A stretch of DNA of 51,255 nucleotides from Veillonellales bacterium (GCA_039680175.1 JBDKTO010000086.1:1-51255); one strand, 5' to 3'; counted from the stretch's first letter, positions 31,119 to 40,734 are shown. Notes: generated from the letters alone by a model not told the origin. Made by a program: numbers and translations.

Positions 31119-32594
31119 ATGAGTTCGACGTTTAATACGTATAATATTGCAACCACCGGTATGTATGTCAGTCAGGCCAGTCTGTCGGTGGTCAGCAATA
31201 ATCTTGCCAATATCAGTACGACCGGCTATTCCCGGCAGAAGGCCGTCAGCGAGGAGAAAACCGTTTCGACAGGGGTGGATACTTCTTATGGCACCGGTGT
31301 CGGTCTGGAAGAGATTTCCCGGGCAAGGGATGTTTTTCTCGATCAGACGTACCGGCAGGAAAAGGCACAAACGGAGTATTACAATACGAAAAACAATCTG
31401 CTGGAAGACGCGCAAAAACTGTTGAATGAATACGGCAGCAGTTCCAGCAGCACCAATTCGGAAAATGGATTGCAGCAGACGGTCACGGATTTTTTTGACG
31501 GCTGGGAGCAGTTAACGAAGGATCCCGGCAGTCAAAGTACCCGCAAATCGGTACTGGAATACGCCGACGCTTTGGTAACCACCTTCAATGAAGTGAATAC
31601 GCAGCTGACAGAAATGCAGCAGGATGCCGGCAGCCGGGTCAAGGACGGTGTCGACAGTCTGAATAAGCTGGCGAAGCAGGTGGTTGCGCTGAATCAGAAA
31701 ATCAGCCGAGCAGAAGCCAACGGCAACGAAGACTGCAACTTGCGGGATCAACGGGATGAACTGCTGGATCAGATGTCATCTCTGGCCAATATTACCGTCA
31801 ACGAGCAGTCCGACGGCAGTCTGAATGTCAGTATCGGCGGGGTGTCTTTGGTTCAGGGAAACAGCACCCACACCCTGGGAACGGTGGAAGACGGATCGAC
31901 AATACAGGTAGTATGGTCGGATTTAGGCAGCACTGCCGCTATTTCCAGCGGCAGCATCAAGGCCAACATGGAGGAAGCGGACCAAAGCGCTTTTACGGCA
32001 ATTTCCGGTTCTGCGTCCTATGACTTTACTGCCGATGGAAACAGCTCCCTGGCTTCATTACGCCAGGGACTGAATGATTTGGTTACTACCATTGCTAATA
32101 AGGTGAATACCCTATTGGCATCCGGTAAGGATCTGGATGGCAATACCGGCGCGGCTTTGTTTGTTGCGGCGGATGATAATAAACCTTTGGAATTAGGAAA
32201 TATTGAGGTCAATTCCGTCATAACCGCCGATGTGGACAAACTGGCGGCAGGGACAACCGGTGAAACGGATGATGCTACGATCGCCACCGAAATCAACGCC
32301 TTGAAGACCAATAAAATTTTTAGCAGCGATGGTCTGTCAATGAACGTGACGAGTTTTTATCAGGCGGTTGTTTCCTGGATTTCAACGGCGGGGAATACGG
32401 CCAGCAGCAATTATGATACCCAGAATACATTGTTGCAGCAGGCGGAAAGCCAGAGACAGTCGATCTCGTCTGTTTCGCAGGATGAAGAGATGTCGAACAT
32501 GATTGTCTATCAAAATGCTTATAACGCCAGCGCGCGGCTGTTAAGCACGATTGATTATTTATTAGGTGATCTCATTGACAAACTGGGCAGTTAA
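31119..32594 (+). CDS. flgK: FlgK, hook-filament junction protein, copy 1
   Basis: A 491-residue protein with AAAGGAG before ATG 31119. The N-terminus (YNIATTGMYVSQASLSVVSNNLANISTTGYSRQ) and the C-terminus (DEEMSNMIVYQNAYNASARLLSTIDYLLGDLI) are typical of FlgK (HAP1). The middle carries LRDQRDELLDQMSSLANI, also a FlgK feature. FlgK forms the first junction layer between hook and filament. It lies 23 bases after flgE and 27 before a second flgK. Confidence 0.92.
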   Translation: MSSTFNTYNIATTGMYVSQASLSVVSNNLANISTTGYSRQKAVSEEKTVSTGVDTSYGTGVGLEEISRARDVFLDQTYRQEKAQTEYYNTKNNLLEDAQKLLNEYGSSSSSTNSENGLQQTVTDFFDGWEQLTKDPGSQSTRKSVLEYADALVTTFNEVNTQLTEMQQDAGSRVKDGVDSLNKLAKQVVALNQKISRAEANGNEDCNLRDQRDELLDQMSSLANITVNEQSDGSLNVSIGGVSLVQGNSTHTLGTVEDGSTIQVVWSDLGSTAAISSGSIKANMEEADQSAFTAISGSASYDFTADGNSSLASLRQGLNDLVTTIANKVNTLLASGKDLDGNTGAALFVAADDNKPLELGNIEVNSVITADVDKLAAGTTGETDDATIATEINALKTNKIFSSDGLSMNVTSFYQAVVSWISTAGNTASSNYDTQNTLLQQAESQRQSISSVSQDEEMSNMIVYQNAYNASARLLSTIDYLLGDLIDKLGS

Positions 32595-32621
32595 GCCAGT
32601 TTTTGGCTTGGAGGGAGAGAA

Positions 32622-34127
32622 ATGAATTCAACGTTTACCGGCATTAATATCGCCAGCCGGGGATTATACGCCAGTCAGGTGGCGATGTCGGTTACTACGA
32701 ATAACATGAGCAATGCGAATACGACCGGCTATTCCCGGCAGGAGGTCAATCAGACTCCCCTGGGAGTAGCGGCAGTTTACGCCGGCCAGTCCATTCTCGG
32801 CAACGGCACGGAAGTTACTTCCGTAGACCAGCTGCGGGATACCCGGCTGGATCAGCGGTATTGGCAGGAAAATACTCGGCTGGGGAACTGGGAGACAAAA
32901 TCTTCTGCCTTAACGGAAATTGAATCGGTGCTGAATCCCACTTCAACAAGCAGCGGGTTCAGTACAGTTTTTAACAATTTTTATTCCGCTCTGGAAAGTT
33001 TGGACAAAACGCCGGGCGACAGTTCCACCCGTAATACTGTGCAGGAAGACGGCAAGGCGGTGTGCCAGTATTTGAACGAGGCATCTCAGGAATTGACGGC
33101 AATCAGAGAAGACGAGAATTGTGCAGTCAAGACGACAGTGGATCAGATTAATTCCTATGCCGGGCAGATCGCTGATTTAAACAGCCGGATCAGTCAGGCG
33201 GTTGCTGCCAATGCCAGCACCAATGAACTGAAAGATCAGCGGAATCTGCTGCTGGACAAGCTGTCTAATCTGACGGATATAACGGTAACGGAAGACGCAA
33301 GCGATAATAACCAGATGACGATTCGCGTTGACGGCACCACCTTAGTGAATGGCGGTGAGGCGAATGAGCTGGAAATTACGGAGGATAGTACCAATGACGG
33401 GATGTACAGCGTGAAATGGGGAAAAACGGGGGACAGTTTTACAACAACCGGCGGCCAGCTGAAAGCCGAACTGGATTTGCGCGATGGGGACGGAACCGAT
33501 TCCTCCTATCAAGGAATTCCCTATTATATCAATCAGTTGAACAAGTTTGCCCAGACCTTTGCTCAAGCTTTCAATGAGGGCACAGCTTCTTATTCCGGTC
33601 ATGCCGACGGTTATCTGTCGGATGGCACTACAACCGGCATTCGCTTTTTTTCCTATGATGATACCTCATCGGCTGATTTCACTGCGGAGATTACCAGCGA
33701 AGGAGCGGCTGCGGCTTATCAAAAGATTACCGCCGCCAATATTTCTTTATCCAAGGACATTGAGGATAATGTATCCAATATTGCGGCAGCCGACAGTAGC
33801 GGTGGGACGGATAACGCGAATAATGTAGATCAGCTGATTAAGCTGGTTAAAGACAGCAGTATGTTCAATAAAGGCACGCCGGAGGATTTTTACAATTCCA
33901 TTGTTTCCACGTTAGCCACCGACAGTTCAACGGCTCAGCGTTCTTCCACCAATGCCACCAGCTTGGTCAAAACCATTAACGACCGCCGGACTTCGGTATC
34001 CGGCGTGGATACCAATGAGGAAACAGCCACGATGACAAAGTATCAGCAGGCCTATGAAGCATCTTCTAAGATGGTAAGCGTATGGGATGAACTGTACGCT
34101 AAAACCATTGCCATGGTGAATGATTAA
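32622..34127 (+). CDS. flgK: FlgK-family hook-filament junction protein, copy 2
   Basis: A 501-residue protein starting at ATG 32622. The N-terminus (INIASRGLYASQVAMSVTTNNMSNANTTGYSRQ) and C-terminus (TNEETATMTKYQQAYEASSKMVSVWDELYAKTI) match copy 1, and ELKDQRNLLLDKLSNLTDITV is shared in the middle, but overall the two are strongly divergent. A tandem pair of flgK genes is unusual; one copy may have a different partner, such as the unusual hook or filament domains coded here. Both look intact. Confidence 0.9.
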   Translation: MNSTFTGINIASRGLYASQVAMSVTTNNMSNANTTGYSRQEVNQTPLGVAAVYAGQSILGNGTEVTSVDQLRDTRLDQRYWQENTRLGNWETKSSALTEIESVLNPTSTSSGFSTVFNNFYSALESLDKTPGDSSTRNTVQEDGKAVCQYLNEASQELTAIREDENCAVKTTVDQINSYAGQIADLNSRISQAVAANASTNELKDQRNLLLDKLSNLTDITVTEDASDNNQMTIRVDGTTLVNGGEANELEITEDSTNDGMYSVKWGKTGDSFTTTGGQLKAELDLRDGDGTDSSYQGIPYYINQLNKFAQTFAQAFNEGTASYSGHADGYLSDGTTTGIRFFSYDDTSSADFTAEITSEGAAAAYQKITAANISLSKDIEDNVSNIAAADSSGGTDNANNVDQLIKLVKDSSMFNKGTPEDFYNSIVSTLATDSSTAQRSSTNATSLVKTINDRRTSVSGVDTNEETATMTKYQQAYEASSKMVSVWDELYAKTIAMVND

Positions 34128-34154
34128 TTTCGACAAGAGGAGAGGCGGCTTTTC

Positions 34155-35549
34155 ATGCGGGTAACGAACAGCATGCTGATTTCAAACAGCATTTATAATA
34201 TCGGCAATAATACGAAACGGCTGGAAAAGGCACAGCAACAGCAGTCGACCCAGTCGAAGATCGAGCTGCCGTCGGATGATCCGGAGGTGGCGACACAGGC
34301 GGTCAAATACCGCAATTATGTGTCGACAGTGGAGCAGTACAAGAAAAATGTCAATGACGCAACTTCCTGGATGAAGGTGACGGAAGGGGCGCTCAGTGAT
34401 CTGCATGATGTGGTACAGCAGGTCCGCGACTTGACGGTACAGGCTTCCAACACAGGGATTCTGAGCGAATCCAATCTTACGGATATTAAGCAGGAGGTAG
34501 CGCAGTTACAGAAAACGGTAATTCAGACGCTGAATACTTCTTATGCCGGCCGGTATGTTTTTGCCGGCTACGATACCGATACGGAGCCTTATGAAACAAC
34601 GACCGTCACAGCCGGAACTTCTACGGTGGATAAAGTCACTTTTAAAGGCAAAATAGTGGACTTGAACGGAGCGGTAGCCAGCGATGTGGATTCTACGGCT
34701 TATGCTGCCGCTTACGCCGGTGAAACTGCTTCCGGCAGCGCCTACCAGGATAGCGGCGTAGATCAGTCGATGAAATATAATATCGGCTTCGGCAATCAGA
34801 TCACAGTCAATGTGGAAGGCCAGGACGTTGTCGGCACCGACTCGGGCAGCAATTTATTTGCCACTTTTGATAAATTACTGATTGGTTTGAGCGGCGGAAC
34901 AAGCTATCAGAGTATTTCCGGGGGCACGGCAACGGGCAGTGCGGCCCTTTCGTCCGGTGGTTATACGGTTACTGCGGGTACTAATGATACGCTGAATCTA
35001 GCTGTGGATGGGGGCGCGGCAGCGACGATCACGATTCCCGCCGGTACCTATTCTTCTGCCAGCGCCTTTGTGGCGGCTGTCAACAAAGGCATTAGCGCCA
35101 GTTCCTTAACCGGCAAAGTAACTGCCTCTCTCAACAGCAGCAGCAACCTGGTTTTTACAACCACTGCTACAACGACTTCCAGTACGGTAGCCGTTACCGA
35201 AGGAAACGGCGCCATGGGGACGTATGTCGGGACGGCGGCGACAGCGGCCGGCGGTACTTCCCAAACGACTTCTTTTACCCTCAGTGATGTTTTAGGCGAT
35301 TTGGATACGGATCTTGACCGGATATCCGCCGTTACTTCGAATTTGGGCGCGAGAGAAAAAACAGCCACGATTGCTGCTAATCGCTTGAGTGATGAAAATA
35401 CGGTTTATACGAAGTTAATGTCCACCAATGAGGATGTGGATACGGCCGAATCGACAACGAATGTGGCGACTGCCGAAACAGTGTATGAGGCATCTTTGTC
35501 CGCTGCCGCCAAGGCTATTTCCAAGACATTGCTGGATTATATCAGTTAA
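34155..35549 (+). CDS. flgL: FlgL, hook-filament junction protein with inserted Flagellin-IN-like domain
   Basis: A 464-residue protein, ATG 34155. The N-terminus (MRVTNSMLISNSIYNI, LPSDDPEVATQAVKYRNY) and C-terminus (LSDENTVYTKLMSTNEDVD, VYEASLSAAAKAISKTLLDYI) identify FlgL (HAP3). It is much longer than the usual about 300 residues because of an insert in the middle. Residues about 258-363 are the same Flagellin-IN-like repeat found in flagellin and FlgE (TYSSASAFVAAVNKGISASSLTGKVTA). FlgL forms the second junction layer below the filament. Confidence 0.9.
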   Translation: MRVTNSMLISNSIYNIGNNTKRLEKAQQQQSTQSKIELPSDDPEVATQAVKYRNYVSTVEQYKKNVNDATSWMKVTEGALSDLHDVVQQVRDLTVQASNTGILSESNLTDIKQEVAQLQKTVIQTLNTSYAGRYVFAGYDTDTEPYETTTVTAGTSTVDKVTFKGKIVDLNGAVASDVDSTAYAAAYAGETASGSAYQDSGVDQSMKYNIGFGNQITVNVEGQDVVGTDSGSNLFATFDKLLIGLSGGTSYQSISGGTATGSAALSSGGYTVTAGTNDTLNLAVDGGAAATITIPAGTYSSASAFVAAVNKGISASSLTGKVTASLNSSSNLVFTTTATTTSSTVAVTEGNGAMGTYVGTAATAAGGTSQTTSFTLSDVLGDLDTDLDRISAVTSNLGAREKTATIAANRLSDENTVYTKLMSTNEDVDTAESTTNVATAETVYEASLSAAAKAISKTLLDYIS

Positions 35550-35590
35550 ATTGAAAATGGCAAATTAAATGACCAAAGGAGGGAGAGTCT

Positions 35591-37564
35591 ATGTCCAGTT
35601 CTTCAAGCAGTTCGATCAGTGCGACAACGGTTAACGGTGTTACCCGGTTCAGCGGTTTGTCTTCCGGCATTGATGTGGATTCCCTGGTGCAGAAACTCAT
35701 CAGCGCTGATTCCGGCACCCTGAATAAACTGAAACAGGAAAAGCAGATTGACGAATGGAAACAGGAGCAGTACCGGACGATCGTCAGCGATGTTCAGACA
35801 TTTACCAATAAGTATTTGAATTTGACTTCGTCCGACAGTATCCTGAATCAAAGCAATTTTCAGCAATTTTCGGTTAGCAGCGATAACAGCGCGGTTTCGG
35901 CCACAGCCACCAGCTCGGCAGTGAAAGGAAGCCATACGATTACTGTCAGCCAGTTGGCTACCGCCGCCACTCAGTCCAGTGTCAGCGGCATGACGAAAGA
36001 TGTGGAAGGCTCTGCTGCAGCTACTTATGCTACTCTCAAGGGAACCAGCTTTACGATTACCGTAGACGGGACTGCCCGGACGGTAAATTTTGATTCTGCC
36101 TACGATTCTTCTTCCCAAACCGGGATGGAATATGTGCAGGCGGCGATTAATAAAGCCATCGGCACGACGACCACAAGCGACGGCACCACTACTACCACGA
36201 CGATTAATAAGGTAACGGTCGGTACCGACAGCAGCGGGTATCTGACATTTACCCCTACTGCTGACAGCGGTGTGGGCAGTATTACTATCAGTGACGCTTC
36301 TTCCAAAGGGTCATTTTCGGCCTTAGGGTTTAGCAGCAGTTCCAATCTGACCAACCGGCTGAGCACATCGGATACCCTGGCAACCATTGCCGGCAAGCTG
36401 AAGTCGGATTATGCTTTTGCCTTTGATTCATCGTCGGGAGAAATAGCATTTACAATCAATGGTGAGAAGTTTTCTTTTGATAAGACCGATACCCTGAGTG
36501 ATATGATCAGTACAGTCAATAAAGACACGACTGCCGGTGTAACCATGAAATACGATACGAATACGGATCAGCTGGTGGTTACCGCCAACAATACCGGCGC
36601 CGGCAACACCATTGCGCTGGAAGATACGACGGGAACGTTTGTGTCCAAGCTGTTAACTACCTCTACCGAAGGCAAGGATTCCCAGACGGTGCTGGACGGA
36701 CAGAAGCTGACCCGCAGTTCTAATTCCATTACTCAGGACGGCGTGACGTATACTTTGAATGCAGTTACCACCAGTACGGATAACGTCAGCGTAACTCAGG
36801 ATGTGGACGGGATTTATGATAAAATCAATAATTTCGTTACGGCGTATAATAGCCTGCTTGACGAAATAAACGGCAAGCTGTCGGAGAGTTATGACAGTGA
36901 TTATGCGCCGCTGACCGACGCCCAGGAAAGTTCCATGTCGGATACGGAAATTACCAATTGGAACAAAAAAGCCGAAACCGGCTTGCTGGAGAATGATTCG
37001 GTATTGCAAAATATGGTGTATAATATGCGCAACGCGCTGATGAGCTCTGTTTCCGGGCAGTCGGAGTCGCTGACGAAAATTGGAATTACCACCAGTACCT
37101 ATACGGAAAAGGGGAAACTGCATGTGGCTGAGGATACGCTGAAAGCGGCGATTTCTACTGACCCGGAAGGGGTAATGAACCTTTTTACGCAGCAGTCCGC
37201 ATCCTATGGGGGAACGACTACCGTCCGTACGCTGAACAGCAGTGAGCGAAAAACCCGGACTAAGGAAGAGGGACTGGCGTACAAGCTATATGATGTTCTT
37301 CAGGACAATGTCGGGACAGTGCGGGATTCCAGCGGCAATAAGGGTCTGTTGATTCAAAAAGCCGGGGTTACAGACGATGCCTCGGAAACAGACAATGTTT
37401 TATCAAAAGACCTGGACAGCCTGGCGGATAAAATCAGTGATGAGGAAGACCGGCTCAGCAATGAGGAAGACCGCTATTATACCCAGTTTACCAATATGGA
37501 AACGGCTATAGAACAATTATCCACCCAGTCGTCGATTATTTCTTCCTTCAGTTCCAGTTCTTGA
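35591..37564 (+). CDS. fliD: FliD, flagellar filament cap
   Basis: A 657-residue protein with AAAGGAGGGAG before ATG 35591. The N-terminus (GVTRFSGLSSGIDVDSLVQKLI) and C-terminus (DLDSLADKISDEEDRLSNEEDRYYTQFTNMETAIEQLSTQSS) are typical of FliD (HAP2). Residues about 150-243 resemble a divergent Flagellin-IN motif. FliD caps the filament and inserts flagellin subunits. A small chaperone-like gene follows 16 bases later. Confidence 0.93.
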   Translation: MSSSSSSSISATTVNGVTRFSGLSSGIDVDSLVQKLISADSGTLNKLKQEKQIDEWKQEQYRTIVSDVQTFTNKYLNLTSSDSILNQSNFQQFSVSSDNSAVSATATSSAVKGSHTITVSQLATAATQSSVSGMTKDVEGSAAATYATLKGTSFTITVDGTARTVNFDSAYDSSSQTGMEYVQAAINKAIGTTTTSDGTTTTTTINKVTVGTDSSGYLTFTPTADSGVGSITISDASSKGSFSALGFSSSSNLTNRLSTSDTLATIAGKLKSDYAFAFDSSSGEIAFTINGEKFSFDKTDTLSDMISTVNKDTTAGVTMKYDTNTDQLVVTANNTGAGNTIALEDTTGTFVSKLLTTSTEGKDSQTVLDGQKLTRSSNSITQDGVTYTLNAVTTSTDNVSVTQDVDGIYDKINNFVTAYNSLLDEINGKLSESYDSDYAPLTDAQESSMSDTEITNWNKKAETGLLENDSVLQNMVYNMRNALMSSVSGQSESLTKIGITTSTYTEKGKLHVAEDTLKAAISTDPEGVMNLFTQQSASYGGTTTVRTLNSSERKTRTKEEGLAYKLYDVLQDNVGTVRDSSGNKGLLIQKAGVTDDASETDNVLSKDLDSLADKISDEEDRLSNEEDRYYTQFTNMETAIEQLSTQSSIISSFSSSS

Positions 37565-37580
37565 TGAGGTGAAACAGCCA

Positions 37581-38003
37581 ATGGAAGAAGCAGGAACAGC
37601 CTTATATGAGCAAATGATGGAAAAATTGGCTATCCTTGATAAAATAAGTATCAATACTAAGATTCAAATCCGGTTTATCCATCAGCGTAAAATGAAGGGG
37701 TTATTGCGCTTATTACGGGAGCGGGCTCAATATCTCCGGGAACTGCAAGAAATAGAGGAAAAGAAGTTACCGGAGAATCATTTTATAACCGAAAATGGAG
37801 CAGTAAAAAAAATGCTCCTGCTGATTCGCGGGAAACAGCAGGAGATTATCCGGGACAACAAGGAGGCGCTGGCAGCCGCTGTTAGCGAGAAAACCAGGAT
37901 CATGGCTGATTTGCAGCGGCTGCGGTCACGGGAAAAAATGAATAATTCCTACAATATCCGCTGGCGGCATGTTGCCGGCAGGCGGATTAACCAAAAAGGA
38001 TAG
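37581..38003 (+). CDS. putative flagellar export chaperone (FlgN/FliT-like)
   Basis: A 140-residue, all-helical, charged protein from ATG 37581 (GAGGTG 9 bases upstream). It has no signal or membrane segment. Position directly after fliD, small size and predicted long amphipathic helices (LLRLLRERAQYLRELQEI and GKQQEIIRDNKEALAAAV) fit the FlgN/FliT chaperones, which protect FlgK/FlgL or FliD before export. Sequence similarity is too weak to choose between them. It is not FliS by pattern. It is the last gene of the flagellar block. Confidence 0.6.
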   Translation: MEEAGTALYEQMMEKLAILDKISINTKIQIRFIHQRKMKGLLRLLRERAQYLRELQEIEEKKLPENHFITENGAVKKMLLLIRGKQQEIIRDNKEALAAAVSEKTRIMADLQRLRSREKMNNSYNIRWRHVAGRRINQKG

Positions 38004-38027
38004 AGCCCTGTTAAAGGGCTTTTTCTT
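38004..38027 (+). terminator. terminator of flagellar operon
   Basis: AGCCCT (38004-38009) pairs with AGGGCT (38015-38020), followed by TTTTTCTTCTT. It overlaps the end of the convergent regulator gene. Confidence 0.8.
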
Positions 38028-38682
38028 CTTGGAAAAAATAGCCCACGCCCCGCACTGTTTTGATACTGGAAATATTCAGCTTTTTGCGCAGGTAATAGAT
38101 GTAAAGATCCACATTGGCCATGGCGCTTTCAGAATTATAGCCCCAAACGTGTTCCAGGATATATTCCTTGGTCATTACCTGCCCCATATTGCGCATTAAC
38201 AATTCTAACAATAAGGATTCTTTCAGGGTTAAGTGGATGACCGTATCGCCCTTTCTTACTTCACTGCGTAAGGGATCAAGCGTCAGCCCGGCAGCCGATA
38301 AGGTATTGTTTACTAAATTCTTGTTTTTCCGGCGGGTTAAGGCTCTTATTCTGGCCAGAAGTTCCTCCGTAAAAAACGGTTTGACCAGATAATCGTCGGC
38401 GCCGGCATCCAAACCTGCCACCCGGTCTTTAGGCGCATCTTTCGCGGTTAAAAAAATCACCGGAGTATCAAATTTCAGGCTGCGGAATTCTTTTAATAAG
38501 TCGATGCCGCTTTTTTGGGGCAGCATATAATCCAAAATGAGTAGATCGTATGTGCCGGTAGCCGCCATTTCAATTCCTGTTTCCCCATCCAGCGCAGTGT
38601 CGATCGCGTAGCCGTTTTTTTTCAGCAGATAGGCCAGCGCCTCGACTAATTTGCGTTCGTCTTCCACTAATAGTAGCTTCAT
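38011..38682 (-). CDS. OmpR-family response regulator (orphan)
   Basis: A 223-residue protein starting at ATG 38682. The receiver domain has VEDERKL, the phospho-acceptor Asp near residue 51 in LLILDYMLPQKSG, IFLTAKD and the Lys in YLVKPF. The winged-helix DNA-binding domain (about 130-220) has LTLKESLLLELLMRN, YILEHVWGYNSE and VDLYIYYLRKKL. It has no kinase beside it. The orphan kinase at 26810-28105 is on the same strand beyond the flagellar genes, and the MacB-type efflux operon ends 124 bases upstream. A TATAAT box on the minus strand (38749-38754) suggests its own promoter. Confidence 0.9.
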   Translation of the reverse strand: MKLLLVEDERKLVEALAYLLKKNGYAIDTALDGETGIEMAATGTYDLLILDYMLPQKSGIDLLKEFRSLKFDTPVIFLTAKDAPKDRVAGLDAGADDYLVKPFFTEELLARIRALTRRKNKNLVNNTLSAAGLTLDPLRSEVRKGDTVIHLTLKESLLLELLMRNMGQVMTKEYILEHVWGYNSESAMANVDLYIYYLRKKLNISSIKTVRGVGYFFQEEKAL

Positions 38683-38806
38683 TTATAAAAAACCCCTACA
38701 TGGTAAACAGCCGTGTTCAAATTTTCCATCCGTGGATTATCTTTCTATATTATAGATATAAATTCTTTGAATCTCATTGGAATTTTAAAAATTTTCTTAT
38801 TCCACG

Positions 38807-40024
38807 CTACTCATATCTTAGGGCTTCGATCGGATCAAGGAGCGCCGCCTTCCGGGCAGGATAGATACCGAAAAATAAGCCGATCATGACGGTGACACTG
38901 AAAGATCCCACAATTGCCGCCGGAGAGATGACTGTATTCCAGCCGGCGAATTGGGTAATGGCATAGGCGCCGGCTACTCCCAGACAAATACCGATGAGTC
39001 CGCCGGTGACGCTGATCACAATGGCTTCGATTAGAAATTGCAGCAGGATATTGCCGTAAGTAGCGCCAATGGCTTTGCGGATGCCGATTTCCCGGGTTCG
39101 CTCCGTGACGGAAACCAGCATAATATTCATAATGCCGATACCGCCGACCAGCAGGGAGATAGCGGCAATGGCGCCCAGAAACAGAGTAATGGTCTGAGTG
39201 GTTTCTTTTACCGTACTCATCAGAGCCGTCAGGTTGCGAACGGTAAAGTCGTCGTCAGCATTAGCCGCGATATGATGGCGGCTTCGCAGCAGGCTGGTTA
39301 CGTCTTCCTGGACCTGATCGATTACTTTATCATTTTCCACCTGTATGCTGATATTGTGCAGATAGGTAATGCCCAGGACACGGTCTTGAGCGGTGGCGAG
39401 AGGAATAATAACCGTGTCGTCCTGATCCTGCCCCATAGAGGACTGACCCTTGCTTTCCAGGACGCCGATAACCCGGAAAGGCGCATTATTAATGCGGATG
39501 GTCTTGCCTACCGGAGTGGTATTGGGAAATAGATTATCGGCAACTGTCTGCCCCAGTACGGCTACCCGGGAGCGGGAATTTTCCTCGCTGGTACTGAAAA
39601 ACGTACCGGAGGACACCTGAAAATTTCGGACTGCCAGGAAGTCCGGCGTCGTCCCCTGAACATTGGTTTTCCAATTCTGATTGCCGTAGATGATCTGAAA
39701 CTGGCTGCTGACAGCCGGCGCTACGTATTTTACACCGGCGATTTCTTTCCCGATGGCCGTGGCATCCTGCCTGGTCAGAGTGATATTGGAGCCTGCTGCC
39801 AGACGCACCCCGCCGGAAGGGGAATTAGACCCCGGCATGACGATCAGCAGGTTGCTTCCCAGGCCGGCGATAGAGCTTTGCACTTTCTGCTGCACTCCCA
39901 ACCCCAGGGATACCATGGCAATGACGGCGCCGACGCCGATGATGATTCCCAGCATAGTCAGAAAGGAGCGGAGTTTATTTGCTTTTAATCCTTCAAAGGC
40001 AATCAGGATACTTTCCCAGAACAA
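38807..40024 (-). CDS. MacB/FtsX-type ABC transporter permease
   Basis: A 405-residue protein starting at TTG 40024 behind AGGAGGT, overlapping the end of the ATPase gene by 22 bases. It has one N-terminal membrane helix (SFLTMLGIIIGVGAVIAMVSLG), a large extracytoplasmic domain (about 45-280) and three C-terminal helices (IGIMNIMLVSVTERTREIGI motif before helix 3). This is the MacB_PCD-FtsX layout, but without a fused ATPase. It forms a mechanotransmission-type exporter with the two genes upstream, pushing substrates such as peptides, lipids or drugs out of the cell. Confidence 0.9.
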   Translation of the reverse strand: MFWESILIAFEGLKANKLRSFLTMLGIIIGVGAVIAMVSLGLGVQQKVQSSIAGLGSNLLIVMPGSNSPSGGVRLAAGSNITLTRQDATAIGKEIAGVKYVAPAVSSQFQIIYGNQNWKTNVQGTTPDFLAVRNFQVSSGTFFSTSEENSRSRVAVLGQTVADNLFPNTTPVGKTIRINNAPFRVIGVLESKGQSSMGQDQDDTVIIPLATAQDRVLGITYLHNISIQVENDKVIDQVQEDVTSLLRSRHHIAANADDDFTVRNLTALMSTVKETTQTITLFLGAIAAISLLVGGIGIMNIMLVSVTERTREIGIRKAIGATYGNILLQFLIEAIVISVTGGLIGICLGVAGAYAITQFAGWNTVISPAAIVGSFSVTVMIGLFFGIYPARKAALLDPIEALRYE

Positions 40025-40716
40025 TCCGCCACCTCCTGCCTGATTTCATCGTGAATGATTTCTCCGTCCCGGACTTGGATGACCCGTTTGGCGTAAGCGG
40101 CAATATCTGGTTCATGGGTGACCATGATTACAGTCCGGCCCTGCTCATTCAGCCGGCAAAAAATGTCCATAATCTCGTTGCTGGACTTGGTATCCAGATT
40201 TCCGGTAGGCTCGTCGGCAATCAATATGGGCGGGTCGTTGATAAGCGCCCGGGCGATGGCCACCCGCTGCCGCTGACCGCCGGAAAGTTCATTGGAACGG
40301 TGATGCTGTCGGTCTGCCAGCCCTACTTTCGCCAAATTTTCCCCGGCTTTCGCCAACCGAGTCTGCTTATTTATCCCGGCATAGACCAGGGGCAGAGCGA
40401 CATTCTGCAAGGCTGACATCCGCGGCAGCAGATTGAAGTTTTGAAAGACAAACCCGATTCGCTGATTGCGTACCACAGCCAGCTGGGATTCGGCCAAAGC
40501 GGCCACTTCGCTGCCGTCTAAGCGATAGGAACCGGCGGTGGGCCGGTCCAGACAGCCCAGAATATTCATCAGAGTGGACTTCCCGGATCCGGACGGACCG
40601 GTGATGGCGGCAAATTCACCCTGTTGGATAGAGAGGGTGACACCGGCCAGGGCGTGGACCAGAGTATCGCCCATGGAATAAGTTTTTGTTATATCGGTAA
40701 GCTCAATGATAGCCAT
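40003..40716 (-). CDS. MacB/LolD-type ABC transporter ATPase
   Basis: A 237-residue protein, ATG 40716 behind GGAGGAA. All motifs are present: Walker A GPSGSGKST, Q-loop FVFQNFNLLPRM, signature LSGGQRQR, Walker B ILIADEPTGNLD and the switch His in VMVTHEPDI. Sequence type is that of the MacB/LolD/FtsE group. Middle gene of the macA-type / ATPase / permease operon. Confidence 0.93.
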   Translation of the reverse strand: MAIIELTDITKTYSMGDTLVHALAGVTLSIQQGEFAAITGPSGSGKSTLMNILGCLDRPTAGSYRLDGSEVAALAESQLAVVRNQRIGFVFQNFNLLPRMSALQNVALPLVYAGINKQTRLAKAGENLAKVGLADRQHHRSNELSGGQRQRVAIARALINDPPILIADEPTGNLDTKSSNEIMDIFCRLNEQGRTVIMVTHEPDIAAYAKRVIQVRDGEIIHDEIRQEVADCSGKVS

Positions 40717-40734
40717 TCTTAGTTCCTCCTTGCG

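Noticed and set aside
37581-38003. fliS assignment for the gene after fliD
   Set aside because: The FliS N-terminal pattern is absent; size and helices fit FlgN/FliT better.
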